From assembly GCA_019753125.1 (NCBI GenBank), contig JAIELH010000060.1, forward strand, positions 1-52,298: a stretch of DNA of 52,298 bases. The letters run 5' to 3'. The position numbers were made by a program, and so were the translations under genes. The DNA is from Gallionellaceae bacterium. GTDB lineage: Bacteria; Pseudomonadota; Gammaproteobacteria; Burkholderiales; Gallionellaceae. Below, piece by piece: positions 38,701 to 48,440 of the stretch; within the stretch, counting starts at the first letter, position 1, and each line of letters opens with the position of its first letter. The notes beneath the pieces are model-generated. The model was not told the DNA's origin. It worked only from the letters and a program-made list of their open reading frames with translations, and ran no database searches.

Positions 38701-39809
38701 ACACGCTCGCGCATGTCGCCACTGGTAAATGCGCGTGCGGAATTGGCCAGCGACTCGATGCTGCCGGTAATGGCTTTGTAAATGCCGATCGCGAAATAGG
38801 CAGCTATCAGGAAGAGCAGGATGGCAAGGGCGGCACTCGTATAAAGCGTTTTTTTTGCCTGTTCGATGCGCGCCTTGAGCAAGACTTCCGTTGCCGGCAG
38901 CAGCGATTCGTAAATTTGCTCGTAGCCACTGTTTATTGCCTTGGTAGCTATCAACATATAATCTTCCGGGCGCGTGTCAAGGCGGCCGGTAAGAATGTCG
39001 GATTTTACGCGCTCGGTAATTCGCTGCGCTGAATCGGCAATGGCGTTTGACGCTGTCAAGAGCGCGTCTCGTGTCACAGTGTCGTAGCGGTTGGCTTTCC
39101 CGATATTGGCGTTGAGAAGCTTGAGTGCGTTGCCGAGTTCGGCAAGCATGTTCTCCAGATATGCTTTCTGGGATGAGGATATTTTTTTTTGAGCCAGGAT
39201 GCCGGTGCCGTACGCGCGAATTTCACCGAGATGCTCAATGACATGCGGCAGTTTTTTAACGGTGGTGTCGATCAGGTAGAACGTGCTGATTTCCGGATCC
39301 AGCGTCAGCATATATTCATCGGCGATAGATACCTCAAGAAGCAGTATCTGATTTATCAGCCGAGTGTGCGCGGCGAAGTTTTCGGCCACCGTCAAATTCA
39401 GCCCGCTCTTCTGCAAATTTTCCCAATTTACCTTGATTTGCCGCCAGCCTTCGCTTGTTTCGCTTGATGGATGGATTGAATTAAGCTTTTCTTCCATCGC
39501 ATTGAAGACATCATCAGTCTCCTTTTCCTTGGAGGCTCGCCAGCCCCGCATGGCCTCGCTGCCGCCAAGGAGTGCGGCCGAAAGCCCGCGATGCTGCTGG
39601 GTAAATTGCACGGTTCGGGAAATCGGCCTGATCAGCGCAATGCCATCCAGCTCTTTTTGCGAGTGGTAGATAACCTGATTAAGGCTGGCAAGCAGGCTAT
39701 ACACTACCACGGCAATCGCGACCAGCGATATGAGCCCAAGCAGCGCAAATTTCCTAGTGTAGGACAGGCGATTCATCAGGGCGATGGAGGGGTAAAAGAA
39801 TGACCTCAT
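35766..39809 (-). CDS. Hybrid sensor histidine kinase with two receiver domains and HPt
   Basis: A 1347-residue inner-membrane phosphorelay protein. In order: TM1 (about 21-43), a periplasmic helical sensor of about 280 residues, TM2 (about 323-345), HAMP (346-400), coiled coil (400-475), PAS (about 475-590), HisKA with His615 in NMSHEIRTP, HATPase with DSGIGM and GGTGLGLS, receiver 1 (Asp907), receiver 2 (Asp1052) and a C-terminal HPt with His1199 in AHTLKG. The sensor begins RTVQFTQQHRGLSAALLGG, reminiscent of NIT (nitrate/nitrite) domains. No cognate output regulator lies in the window. Its position between the acl and acn-icd-suc blocks makes a role in their control possible but unproven. 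Confidence 0.93.
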   Translation of the reverse strand: MRSFFYPSIALMNRLSYTRKFALLGLISLVAIAVVVYSLLASLNQVIYHSQKELDGIALIRPISRTVQFTQQHRGLSAALLGGSEAMRGWRASKEKETDDVFNAMEEKLNSIHPSSETSEGWRQIKVNWENLQKSGLNLTVAENFAAHTRLINQILLLEVSIADEYMLTLDPEISTFYLIDTTVKKLPHVIEHLGEIRAYGTGILAQKKISSSQKAYLENMLAELGNALKLLNANIGKANRYDTVTRDALLTASNAIADSAQRITERVKSDILTGRLDTRPEDYMLIATKAINSGYEQIYESLLPATEVLLKARIEQAKKTLYTSAALAILLFLIAAYFAIGIYKAITGSIESLANSARAFTSGDMRERVNISAHDELSQIGDSFNEMADGFSAMLSKVTQREQEILRINAELEERVAERTAKLTESNEAMAAANNELRAIQEELTASNENLRQEAIERELLEKLLREREGKLRAYLDNISDTIWIINANLGVDYASPSVVRLLGVTPKELIGRPSALVIHPDDMNAVTGAQHYVMQHPGEPHTVQYRVSHKDGHWIYVESTGVNMLGNPAINGVLIAMRDITERKHIEHELQEAMFAAAAASRAKGDFLANMSHEIRTPMNAIIGLSNLCMQTEPTPKQSDYLQKIHSSAKSLLGIINDILDFSKIEAGKIGMEQMRFELEDVMNNLATVISTKAEEKGLELLFEIPSNVYPSFIGDPLRLGQVLINLAGNAVKFTEKGEVLVLAEVDQETPDDVVLRFTIRDSGIGMTQEQAGKIFQAFTQADTTTTRKFGGTGLGLSISKQLVELMNGKIWVESTPGTGSKFIFTARFGKVTEQHAWKGHLPHVDLQGMRVLAVDDNATCRHILQSYLESFTLNITTVNNGLEALQTVEQADRDGAPYRFVVLDWKMPGMDGIEVAQNIHEMTGLSKTPKILLISAFSQSEMLRHLEGHMVDGILTKPFQQSDLFNTIVGVCGNSEDSIKRNALSALFHHDLVAKISGAYLLLAEDNEINQQVARELLGKAGVTVAIANNGKEAIARLWEEKFDGVLMDMQMPVMDGLTATREIRKNPRLANLPIIAITANVMKGDREQCLAAGMNDRITKPLDPNQMIETLAKWIVPAQPADLPPAHGLKTLQGHEALPNLPGVRVGEGVRRMCGSIAGYYAILEKFRNNQQNTLAEIRSAIAANDWEKSERLAHTLKGLLGTLGAGKLKVQAAKLEAALRERNSRQFESLFPAIDLDITQLFAAIDQALKLRAAEKIADVAAADNPVDIDELTNLIHLAKSQLEEFDSNAENTVAKISRMAGGDAAMKKAMASIGRHIGAYQYEQGLIELVACAKSMNILRT

Positions 39810-40226
39810 GTAATGTTGCCTCTTGAATTACCTTGGCCGCCGGAATTAATTGGCGCAGGTTTATTGTTGGAGTTCATCACGAATTGACAAGGTGATCGTT
39901 GAGCATGTTGTTGCCCCTGAATGTCTGCTGCCTGCTTTAATCGGTATGCCCTTAAAACTCCTTCAGCTTCATGCTTTTTAACAGATGAATATTTATGCTA
40001 CCACTTTTTCATTCAACTGGCTGAGTATCTCTTTTTTTTGCGCGGCACCTCTTAATTCAAGGCTCTCTCGGCGAATTTACCCGCAGTTTTGATGCTTATT
40101 GTTAGGATGCGAAACAGGCGATTTTGTTGAGGCCTGCGAGGTTGATTACAAACTATTGGAAAACTCTCAACTTTTACGCGATAATCTTGTTTTTGAATGC
40201 GGCTATTTGGGGAAGAACGCAGAATG
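39810..40226. other. Intergenic region between the sensor kinase and aconitase genes
   Basis: AT-rich divergent spacer with no credible coding sequence; one short open frame on the plus strand (40124-40330) has no recognisable features and no ribosome binding site. It must hold the promoters for the kinase (minus) and acn (plus), but I could not pick a convincing pair of -35/-10 boxes. Confidence 0.5.
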
Positions 40227-40291
40227 GGTGGAGCACAGCGCGGAACCCGTCATACAGTTCATCAATCTCTGATCGGTTGCGCTGCTCTACC
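40227..40291 (+). promoter_or_regulatory. Structured leader candidate upstream of acn
   Basis: The segment ggtggagcacagcgc (40227-40241) can pair with gcgctgctctacc (40279-40291), giving about 13 base pairs with a two-base bulge and a loop of 37 bases. It ends about 50 bases before the acn start, leaving the ribosome binding site (ttggag) free. It may be a 5'-UTR regulatory structure; it does not match a riboswitch class I recognise. Confidence 0.4.
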
Positions 40292-40343
40292 GGTCCTGTG
40301 AGGGCTACTGCTTTTTATTTAACGCAATAATTTTGGAGAATTT

Positions 40344-42287
40344 ATGACTGCATTAAATGTCGCACAGAAAATCCTGCTGGCCAACGCGGCCGGGGGCTTG
40401 AAGCAGCTCCCCGCAGCGGGGCAGCCGCTGGAAATCCAGTTCACCCACACGCTCTATCAGGACGCCACCGGTACCGCTGCCGCGCTGGCCTTCGAGAAGA
40501 TGGGCGTGGATCGCGTGAAGACCACGTCGGTCATCGTCGTGGATCACAAGACCCTGCAAGTCGGCTATATCGATGGCGACGATCATCGCTATCTCGAAAC
40601 ATTCAGCAAAAAATATGGCTGCTGGTTCTCGCGCAGCGGCCTCGGCATTTGCCACAGCGTGTTCCTCGAAGATTTTGCGGTTCCCGGCAAATCGGTGATC
40701 GGCTCCGACTCGCACACCACCAATGCCGGCGGCATGGGTATGCTGGCGATGGGTGCGGGCGGCACCGACGTCAGCTTCGCGATGGCGGGCACTTCATACA
40801 AGATCGAAATGCCGCAAGTGGTGCAGGTGAACCTGACCGGTGCGCTGCATCCGGGCGTGCTGGCGAAGGACGTGATCCTGAACGTGCTGAAGGTGATCGG
40901 CATCAAGGGCAACAAGGGCATCTGCCTGGAATACACCGGGCCGGGCCTGAAGAGCCTGAATGTCACCGACCGCGCGACGATCTGCAACATGGGAACCGAA
41001 GGCGGTGTCGCTTTTTCGATTTTCCCGTCCGACGAAATCACCAAGGCTTATCTCGAAGGGCGCAAGCGCGCGAAGGATTACCAGCCGCTGGCCGCCGATG
41101 CGGGCGCAACCTACTCGCGCACGGTCGAGATCGACTTGTCGGCGCTGGAGCCGACCATCGCGCTGTATCCGCGCCTGAAAGGCATGGAGCCGGTATCCAA
41201 GCACGCCGGAGCGCCGATCGATGCGGTGTTCATCGGTAGCTGCACCAACTCCAACTACGAAAACCTGGCGCGCGTCGGCGAGTTGCTGCGCGGCAAAAAG
41301 GTCAAGGTCGATACCGCGATTGCACCCGGCTCGCAAGCCATCGCACGCCAGCTGGCGGCGGCCGGTTATCTGGAAATCTTCTACGCCGCCGGTGTGCGCG
41401 TGATGGAAAATGCCTGTTCCGCTTGTATCGGCCAGGGTTTTTCGCCACCCAGCAACGGTGTGATGCTGTCGACCGCGAACCGCAACTTTGAAGGCCGTTC
41501 CGGCACCGAAACCGCCAAGGTGCACTTGGTCAGCCCGGTCACCGCGATAGCCGGAGCCATTACCGGCGTTATTACCGATCCGCGCACCCTGTTCAGCGGC
41601 GATCTGAAGATCAAGTATGTTCCGCCGGTGGTCGACATGGATTCCTATGTCGCGCCGTTGCCGCCAGCCGAAGCCGCCAAGGTGGCGATGCGCTACGGCC
41701 CGGACATCGCGCCGTTGCCGACGCTTGATCCGTTGCCGGCCAAGCTGTCGGGCGAAGTGCTGCTCAAGCTCGGCAACGAGATCACGACCGACCACATCCA
41801 GCCGGCCGGCAAGTACCTGTCGTTGCGTTCCAATGCGGACGAGTACGCGAAGCAGGCGACTTTCGTCCAGGTGGACAAGACCTTCAGCACCCGTGCGGCG
41901 GCAGTGCGCGATGCGGGCAAGCATGGCTTCATCGTCGCCGGCGACGGCTACGGCATGGGCAGCTCGCGCGAACACGCCGGACTGTGCCCGCGTATCCTCG
42001 GAGTGCGCGCGATCGTGGCCAAGGGCTTCGAGCGCATCCACCTGGCGAACCTCGCAAATTTCGGCATTCTCGGGCTGGTCTTCGAAAACCCGGCAGACCT
42101 GGAACGCATCCAGCAGGGCGCGAAGGTGTCCCTCGACACTTCCGGCCTGGAAAGCGGCCAGCTCAAGCTGGTGGTCGACGGTCTCGGCGATATTCCTGTC
42201 AAGCTCGCGCAAGGCAAGGAAGACATCCCGATGATCCGTGCCGGCGGCGCGCTCTCGTTGTTCGCCAGCCAGCAAAAAGCAGCCTGA
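40344..42287 (+). CDS. acn: Aconitate hydratase (about 650-residue bacterial type)
   Basis: Interconverts citrate and isocitrate via cis-aconitate with a 4Fe-4S cluster. The 647-residue length is that of the short mitochondrial-like/Aquificales-type enzymes, not the roughly 860-890-residue AcnA or AcnB. Cluster ligands are in FIGSCTNSNYENL and ENACSACIGQG, with SDSHTTNAGGMGM and the swivel-domain GYGMGSSREHAGLCPR also present. It is followed by icd after about 80 bases. In a reductive cycle it would act from isocitrate towards citrate, feeding ATP-citrate lyase. Confidence 0.95.
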   Translation: MTALNVAQKILLANAAGGLKQLPAAGQPLEIQFTHTLYQDATGTAAALAFEKMGVDRVKTTSVIVVDHKTLQVGYIDGDDHRYLETFSKKYGCWFSRSGLGICHSVFLEDFAVPGKSVIGSDSHTTNAGGMGMLAMGAGGTDVSFAMAGTSYKIEMPQVVQVNLTGALHPGVLAKDVILNVLKVIGIKGNKGICLEYTGPGLKSLNVTDRATICNMGTEGGVAFSIFPSDEITKAYLEGRKRAKDYQPLAADAGATYSRTVEIDLSALEPTIALYPRLKGMEPVSKHAGAPIDAVFIGSCTNSNYENLARVGELLRGKKVKVDTAIAPGSQAIARQLAAAGYLEIFYAAGVRVMENACSACIGQGFSPPSNGVMLSTANRNFEGRSGTETAKVHLVSPVTAIAGAITGVITDPRTLFSGDLKIKYVPPVVDMDSYVAPLPPAEAAKVAMRYGPDIAPLPTLDPLPAKLSGEVLLKLGNEITTDHIQPAGKYLSLRSNADEYAKQATFVQVDKTFSTRAAAVRDAGKHGFIVAGDGYGMGSSREHAGLCPRILGVRAIVAKGFERIHLANLANFGILGLVFENPADLERIQQGAKVSLDTSGLESGQLKLVVDGLGDIPVKLAQGKEDIPMIRAGGALSLFASQQKAA

Positions 42288-42308
42288 ACACAAATTGATA
42301 GGTCGAGT

Positions 42309-42330
42309 TTCGCCCGGCATCCCGGGCGAA
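42309..42330. repeat. Hairpin-forming repeat between acn and icd
   Basis: Perfect nine-bp arms ttcgcccgg and ccgggcgaa with a four-base loop, followed by further gcccggcc sequence. No T-tract follows, so it is more likely a REP-like element or mRNA-stabilising hairpin than a terminator. Confidence 0.6.
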
Positions 42331-42354
42331 GCCCGGCCTGCGTTATTTAATTGA

Positions 42355-44592
<2,238 letters not shown>

Positions 44593-44595
44593 AAA

Positions 44596-44673
44596 AGAGA
44601 AGGGAGAAGGGGGAAGAGGGAAGGGTAACAGCAGCGTGCCCCCACCCTTCCCCCTTAACCCTTCTCCCTTCCC
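44596..44673. repeat. Polypurine/polypyrimidine inverted repeat, copy 2 (icd-sucC gap)
   Basis: The left arm is purine-only (agagaagggagaagg, then gggaagagggaagggt), the core is agcagcgtg, and the right arm is pyrimidine-rich (cccttcccccttaaccc, then ttctcccttccc). It is a longer version of the element at 27685-27748. Arms of about 30 bases can pair imperfectly. Confidence 0.7.
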
Positions 44674-44704
44674 AGATGTTTTAAACTAACTTTAGGAAAT
44701 TCCT

Positions 44705-45865
44705 ATGAACTTGCATGAATATCAGGCCAAGCAGGTGTTGCGCGAATATGGCATCGCCACACCGCGCGGCGCGGCGATAGACAGCGCCTCCCAAGCGGAC
44801 GGCGCGATGACGGAATTGGGCGGCGAAGCGTGGGTAGTCAAGGCGCAGATTCACGCCGGCGGGCGCGGCAAGGCGGGCGGCGTGAAGCTGGTGCGCTCGC
44901 GCGATGCGGCCAAAGAGGCGGTGAATGCGCTACTGGGCAAACAACTGGTGACCTACCAGAACGCGCCCGAAGGGCAGATGGTGTCGCGCCTGCTGATCGA
45001 AGAGACCTTGCCGATCGCCCGCGAACTCTATATCAGCCTGACGGTGGACCGCGAAACCGAGCGCGTCGCGCTGGTCGCATCGAGCGAGGGCGGCATGGAG
45101 ATCGAGGAAGTCGCCGCGCACTCCCCGGAAAAAATCCTGAAAGAATTCTGCGACCCGCTGCTCGGCCTGCAAGATTTCCAGTGCCGCGCGCTGGCCTTCG
45201 GCCTCAAGCTGGAAGGCGCGCAGATCGCCGAATTCGGCAAGCTCGCCAAGAACCTCTATAAATTATTTGTCGAGAACGATCTGGCGATGGCCGAGATCAA
45301 TCCGCTGATCGTGACCGCAACCGGTAATCTGGTGGCGCTTGACTGCAAGATCGGCCTAGACGACAACGCGCTGTTCCGCCACAAGAAGCTGGCCGCGATG
45401 AGCGACACCACCCAGATCGACCCGAAAGAAGTCGAAGCGAAAGAATGCGACATCAGCTACATCGCGCTGTCCGGCAACATCGGCTGCATGGTCAACGGCG
45501 CGGGCCTCGCGATGGCGACGATGGACCTGATCAAACTGCACGGCGGACAACCCGCCAACTTCCTCGATGTCGGCGGTGGTGCGACGGCGGAAGTGGTGAC
45601 CAAGGCGTTCAAGATCATCCTGTCCGACAGCAACGTCAAGGCGGTGCTGGTCAACATCTTTGGCGGCATCATGCGCTGCGACATCATCGCCGAGGGCATC
45701 ATCGCCGCAGTCAAGGAAGTCGGCGTGAAAGTGCCGGTGATCGTGCGCCTGGAAGGCACCAACGTCGAGCTGGGGCAGAAGATGCTCGCGGAAAGCGGCG
45801 TCGGCGTGATCTCCGCCAGCGACATGACCGATGCGGCGAAGCGCGCCGTGGCGGCGGTTGCCTGA
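44705..45865 (+). CDS. sucC: Succinyl-CoA synthetase beta subunit
   Basis: A 386-residue ATP-grasp subunit beginning [17 protein letters not shown], with [15 protein letters not shown] (nucleotide site), AEINPLIVT (metal ligands) and [16 protein letters not shown] near the C-terminus. Interconverts succinate plus CoA plus ATP with succinyl-CoA. It supplies succinyl-CoA to the KOR enzyme if the cycle runs reductively. Next to it, after 58 bases, is sucD. Confidence 0.98.
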   Translation: MNLHEYQAKQVLREYGIATPRGAAIDSASQADGAMTELGGEAWVVKAQIHAGGRGKAGGVKLVRSRDAAKEAVNALLGKQLVTYQNAPEGQMVSRLLIEETLPIARELYISLTVDRETERVALVASSEGGMEIEEVAAHSPEKILKEFCDPLLGLQDFQCRALAFGLKLEGAQIAEFGKLAKNLYKLFVENDLAMAEINPLIVTATGNLVALDCKIGLDDNALFRHKKLAAMSDTTQIDPKEVEAKECDISYIALSGNIGCMVNGAGLAMATMDLIKLHGGQPANFLDVGGGATAEVVTKAFKIILSDSNVKAVLVNIFGGIMRCDIIAEGIIAAVKEVGVKVPVIVRLEGTNVELGQKMLAESGVGVISASDMTDAAKRAVAAVA

Positions 45866-45923
45866 GCGAATTTAACTGCCGTGCTGTTGGTGGCGGCAAA
45901 CAGAAAATATTAAGGATTCTTCG

Positions 45924-46805
45924 ATGAGCGTTCTTGTAAACAAAAATACCAAAGTCCTGTGCCAGGGTTTCACCGGCAAGCAGGGTACTTTCCACTCCGA
46001 ACAGGCGATCGCCTACGGCACCAAGATGGTCGGCGGCGTGACACCGGGCAAGGGTGGCCAGAAACACCTCGGCCTACCGGTGTTCGACACGATGCGCGAC
46101 GCGGTGCGTGAAACCGGCGCCGATGCCACGATGATCTATGTGCCGCCCGGCTACGCCGCAGACGGCATCATGGAGGCGGCGGACGCGGGCATCAAGGTGA
46201 TCGTGTGCATCACCGAAGGCATTCCGGTGCTGGACATGCTCAACGTCAAGGCCGCGCTGCGTGCCAACAACTCGATACTGATCGGCCCGAACTGCCCCGG
46301 CATCATCACGCCGGGCGAGTGCAAGATCGGCATCATGCCCGGCTTTATTCACAAGAAGGGCAAGGTCGGCGTCGTATCGCGCTCCGGCACGCTCACCTAT
46401 GAGGCCGTGTACCAGACCACCAAACTCGGCCTGGGGCAAACCACCTGCGTCGGCATCGGCGGCGACCCGATCAAGGGACTGGATTTCATCGACTGCCTGA
46501 AGATGTTCCAGGAAGACCCGGAAACCGAAGCGATCATCATGGTCGGCGAAATCGGCGGCAACCGCGAAGAAGCGGCGGCGGAATACATCAAGGCGCACGT
46601 CACCAAACCGGTGGCCGGTTACATCGCCGGGCAGACCGCACCGAAGGGTAAGCGCATGGGCCATGCCGGCGCGATCATCGCCGGCGGCAAAGGGCTGGCC
46701 TCCGACAAGATGGCCGCACTCGAAGCGGTCGGCGTCGTCGTGGCCAAATCGCCCGCAGGTCTGGGCGAAGCGATGGTCGAAGCGATCAAAAGAAAAGCAA
46801 AATGA
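45924..46805 (+). CDS. sucD: Succinyl-CoA synthetase alpha subunit
   Basis: A 293-residue CoA-binding subunit with [42 protein letters not shown] and the phosphohistidine loop [13 protein letters not shown] near residue 249. Forms the heterodimer/heterotetramer with SucC. A strong terminator follows the stop, ending the acn-icd-sucCD block. Confidence 0.98.
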   Translation: MSVLVNKNTKVLCQGFTGKQGTFHSEQAIAYGTKMVGGVTPGKGGQKHLGLPVFDTMRDAVRETGADATMIYVPPGYAADGIMEAADAGIKVIVCITEGIPVLDMLNVKAALRANNSILIGPNCPGIITPGECKIGIMPGFIHKKGKVGVVSRSGTLTYEAVYQTTKLGLGQTTCVGIGGDPIKGLDFIDCLKMFQEDPETEAIIMVGEIGGNREEAAAEYIKAHVTKPVAGYIAGQTAPKGKRMGHAGAIIAGGKGLASDKMAALEAVGVVVAKSPAGLGEAMVEAIKRKAK

Positions 46806-46838
46806 TACTGTAGGGCGATAAGCTTTGCCGTTTCACAG

Positions 46839-46862
46839 GGGCGCGATTTATCGCGCCCTTTT
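46839..46862 (+). terminator. Rho-independent terminator after sucCD
   Basis: Nine-bp GC-rich stem (gggcgcgat / atcgcgccc) with a two-base spacer, followed by tttt. It lies 33 bases after the sucD stop and immediately before the convergent holin gene. Confidence 0.88.
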
Positions 46863-46864
46863 CA

Positions 46865-47314
46865 TCAGCTGCCCGCTTTCGGTGCTCCGACCTGCACCGT
46901 GTCCGTTCCCTTCAGCTTGTCAAAGCTGCGCAGTCCGGCGATGCCCAGCATGCCAGACAGGATTACCCAGAGTTGTTCGGCTGGCAGCACGGGCGGCGGT
47001 TGCAGCGTGGCAGGCACCCAGCCATGGGCTTGAAAAAATGTCCAGCCCCATTCCATCAGCGGGTAGAGGATGAACTGGTAGGCCAGTGCGATGCCGCCTA
47101 CCCAGCCGATGAAAGGACGCCAGCCAGCGACGAATACGCTGGCGTGTTGCGCCTCGGTTTTGTCTATTTCCAATTGGCCTTTGACCAGGTCGGCCTCGAT
47201 GCTTTTTTCCTGCAACGCGATCTTCAGGCGTTCTTCGTCCGAGGTGAAGAGGTCGTCGGCCACTTTGCCGACGCCTTCGATGATGCTGCCAATACCAAGC
47301 ATATCCAGACTCAT
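46865..47314 (-). CDS. Phage-type holin, 3-TM family
   Basis: A 149-residue protein. The N-terminal amphipathic/charged half (SLDMLGIGSIIEGVGKVADDLFT, EERLKIALQEKSIEADLVKGQLEID in parts) is followed by VFVAGWRPFIGWVGGIALAYQF and two more hydrophobic segments (to about residue 135), which match holins of the GTA/3-TM type. Its ATG overlaps the endolysin stop (ATGA). It would form membrane holes that release the endolysin to the cell wall. A longer open frame in the same direction overlaps the endolysin gene out of frame and is discarded. Confidence 0.8.
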   Translation of the reverse strand: MSLDMLGIGSIIEGVGKVADDLFTSDEERLKIALQEKSIEADLVKGQLEIDKTEAQHASVFVAGWRPFIGWVGGIALAYQFILYPLMEWGWTFFQAHGWVPATLQPPPVLPAEQLWVILSGMLGIAGLRSFDKLKGTDTVQVGAPKAGS

Positions 47315-47826
47315 GCTAGCCCCCCGATGGTGCGGTTGATCCAGCCCAGCAGGAACTTGGTCTGGCTGCGATCCTTGTTGCAGATTTGCGCGTAGCGGGC
47401 GACCTTGGCGAGCGCGTATTTGGTTACGAACACGGCTTCGTCCAGCGCGTTGAGTTTTTCCTGTGTGACCGGGCCGATGCTGCCATCCGGCACGGTGCCG
47501 ACCACGATCTGCGCCAGCTTCGCGGCGGTGCCGGTTCCCGCATTCACGGCGAAGTCGAAGATGGCTTCCGCGGTGGACTGGCGGGCCAGCGCGTCGCCGG
47601 AGACTTTGTCCCAGAATTGCTGTTTGTAGAAATCGCGCACCAGTGCGGTGAGCTGCGGGTTGGTCGTGTCCTTGCTGTCTATGTAGCGCCAGCCGGGCCA
47701 GTTTGGATGAAAGTTGCGGGCAATGCCCGCGTAGGTTTGTCCGCCCCGGTCGGCAGCGATATCGATCAGCTGGAACCCACCCTCGTTGTGGATCATCTTG
47801 TCGAATGCGGGATTGAAGTCGGCCAT
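47311..47826 (-). CDS. GH108-type endolysin (lysozyme-like peptidoglycan hydrolase)
   Basis: A 171-residue protein resembling glycosyl hydrolase family 108 phage lysins. It has an N-terminal catalytic region with the glutamate in MIHNEGGFQLID, the DRGGQTYAGIARNFHPNWPGW substrate region, and a C-terminal peptidoglycan-binding-like part with FDFAVNAGTGTAAKLAQ and DGSIGPVTQEKLNAL. The ATG at 47826 is preferred because agggag lies eight bases upstream; an ATG two codons earlier is too close to it. No signal peptide is visible, which fits dependence on the co-encoded holin. No other phage genes are in the window. Confidence 0.87.
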   Translation of the reverse strand: MADFNPAFDKMIHNEGGFQLIDIAADRGGQTYAGIARNFHPNWPGWRYIDSKDTTNPQLTALVRDFYKQQFWDKVSGDALARQSTAEAIFDFAVNAGTGTAAKLAQIVVGTVPDGSIGPVTQEKLNALDEAVFVTKYALAKVARYAQICNKDRSQTKFLLGWINRTIGGLA

Positions 47827-48269
47827 GATCATATCTCCCTGTTACAGCCAACAAATGGAGATGGATATGGGCTTGCCGGAACGGCATGAAGAAAAATAGA
47901 ATTGCCTGAAACCATTGTGATTCCTCCTTTGAACAGAATTTGCTGCTGGCGCTGGTTCCCGTATGTGCGGGAATCAACAGTGAAGCGGGAAAATTTCTCG
48001 CTTCATTTCATCTCGTTCGAGATGAGCTTGCGCCAGCCTCCTGTTCTGGGGTGCCGCCGGTTGCCCCATGCCGTGCTTGCGGTATGGTGTGCGTTGCGGC
48101 GGACTTGCAAGTAGGACGAACTCTATTTGAATCCCTGCGAGAGTGTCAATAGTGGCGAGAGGAGTATTGGGTGATAGGCAGAAAAATGGCGTATGGCTGC
48201 GCATGTTCCAGAATGCGCGGAAGCGTGCAGAATGATTTTTTGTATCTGATCCGAATGGGATAGGGCTCA
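47827..48269. other. Intergenic region without recognisable genes
   Basis: About 440 bases between the lysis cassette and the dehydrogenase terminator. Open frames on the plus strand (for example 47902-48114) lack family features and ribosome binding sites. A single hairpin-bearing sequence resembling a type I-E CRISPR repeat occurs near 47953-47979 but is not repeated. The region may be the edge of a decayed prophage insertion. Confidence 0.5.
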
Positions 48270-48270
48270 A

Positions 48271-48296
48271 TAAAAATGGGATGCCTCGGCATCCCC
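48271..48296 (-). terminator. Rho-independent terminator downstream of the aldehyde dehydrogenase gene
   Basis: Read on the minus strand, an eight-bp stem (gggatgcc / ggcatccc) is followed by atttttattg. It lies about 145 bases after the dehydrogenase stop in the direction of transcription. Confidence 0.65.
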
Positions 48297-48440
48297 TTTA
48301 CTTACTGCGGCATGGCTGCTACCGCATCCCGCCCACCTGACCAGAGTTACTCAAAATTGCACTTCATTCCCGAATTTGCCTTTTAACGGTGCGCTGATTT
48401 TTGTCCATCACTTACGTCACAGCTTCTTGATTATTGCACT

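Noticed and set aside
36000-39800. Several long plus-strand open frames opposite the sensor kinase, the largest 37206-38468.
   Set aside because: They are antisense shadows of a strongly conserved multi-domain kinase and contain no recognisable domains.
40124-40330. 68-residue open frame upstream of acn.
   Set aside because: No ribosome binding site, no family features, and it overlaps the structured leader region.
47951-47979. Sequence ggttcccgtatgtgcgggaa followed by tcaac, resembling a type I-E CRISPR repeat.
   Set aside because: Only one copy exists, with no spacer-repeat periodicity and no cas genes in the window; treated as a chance hairpin.
47902-48152. Two overlapping open frames of about 70 codons in the gap after the lysis cassette.
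   Set aside because: Composition unlike neighbouring genes (many Arg/Cys/Trp), no ribosome binding site, no recognisable domain.
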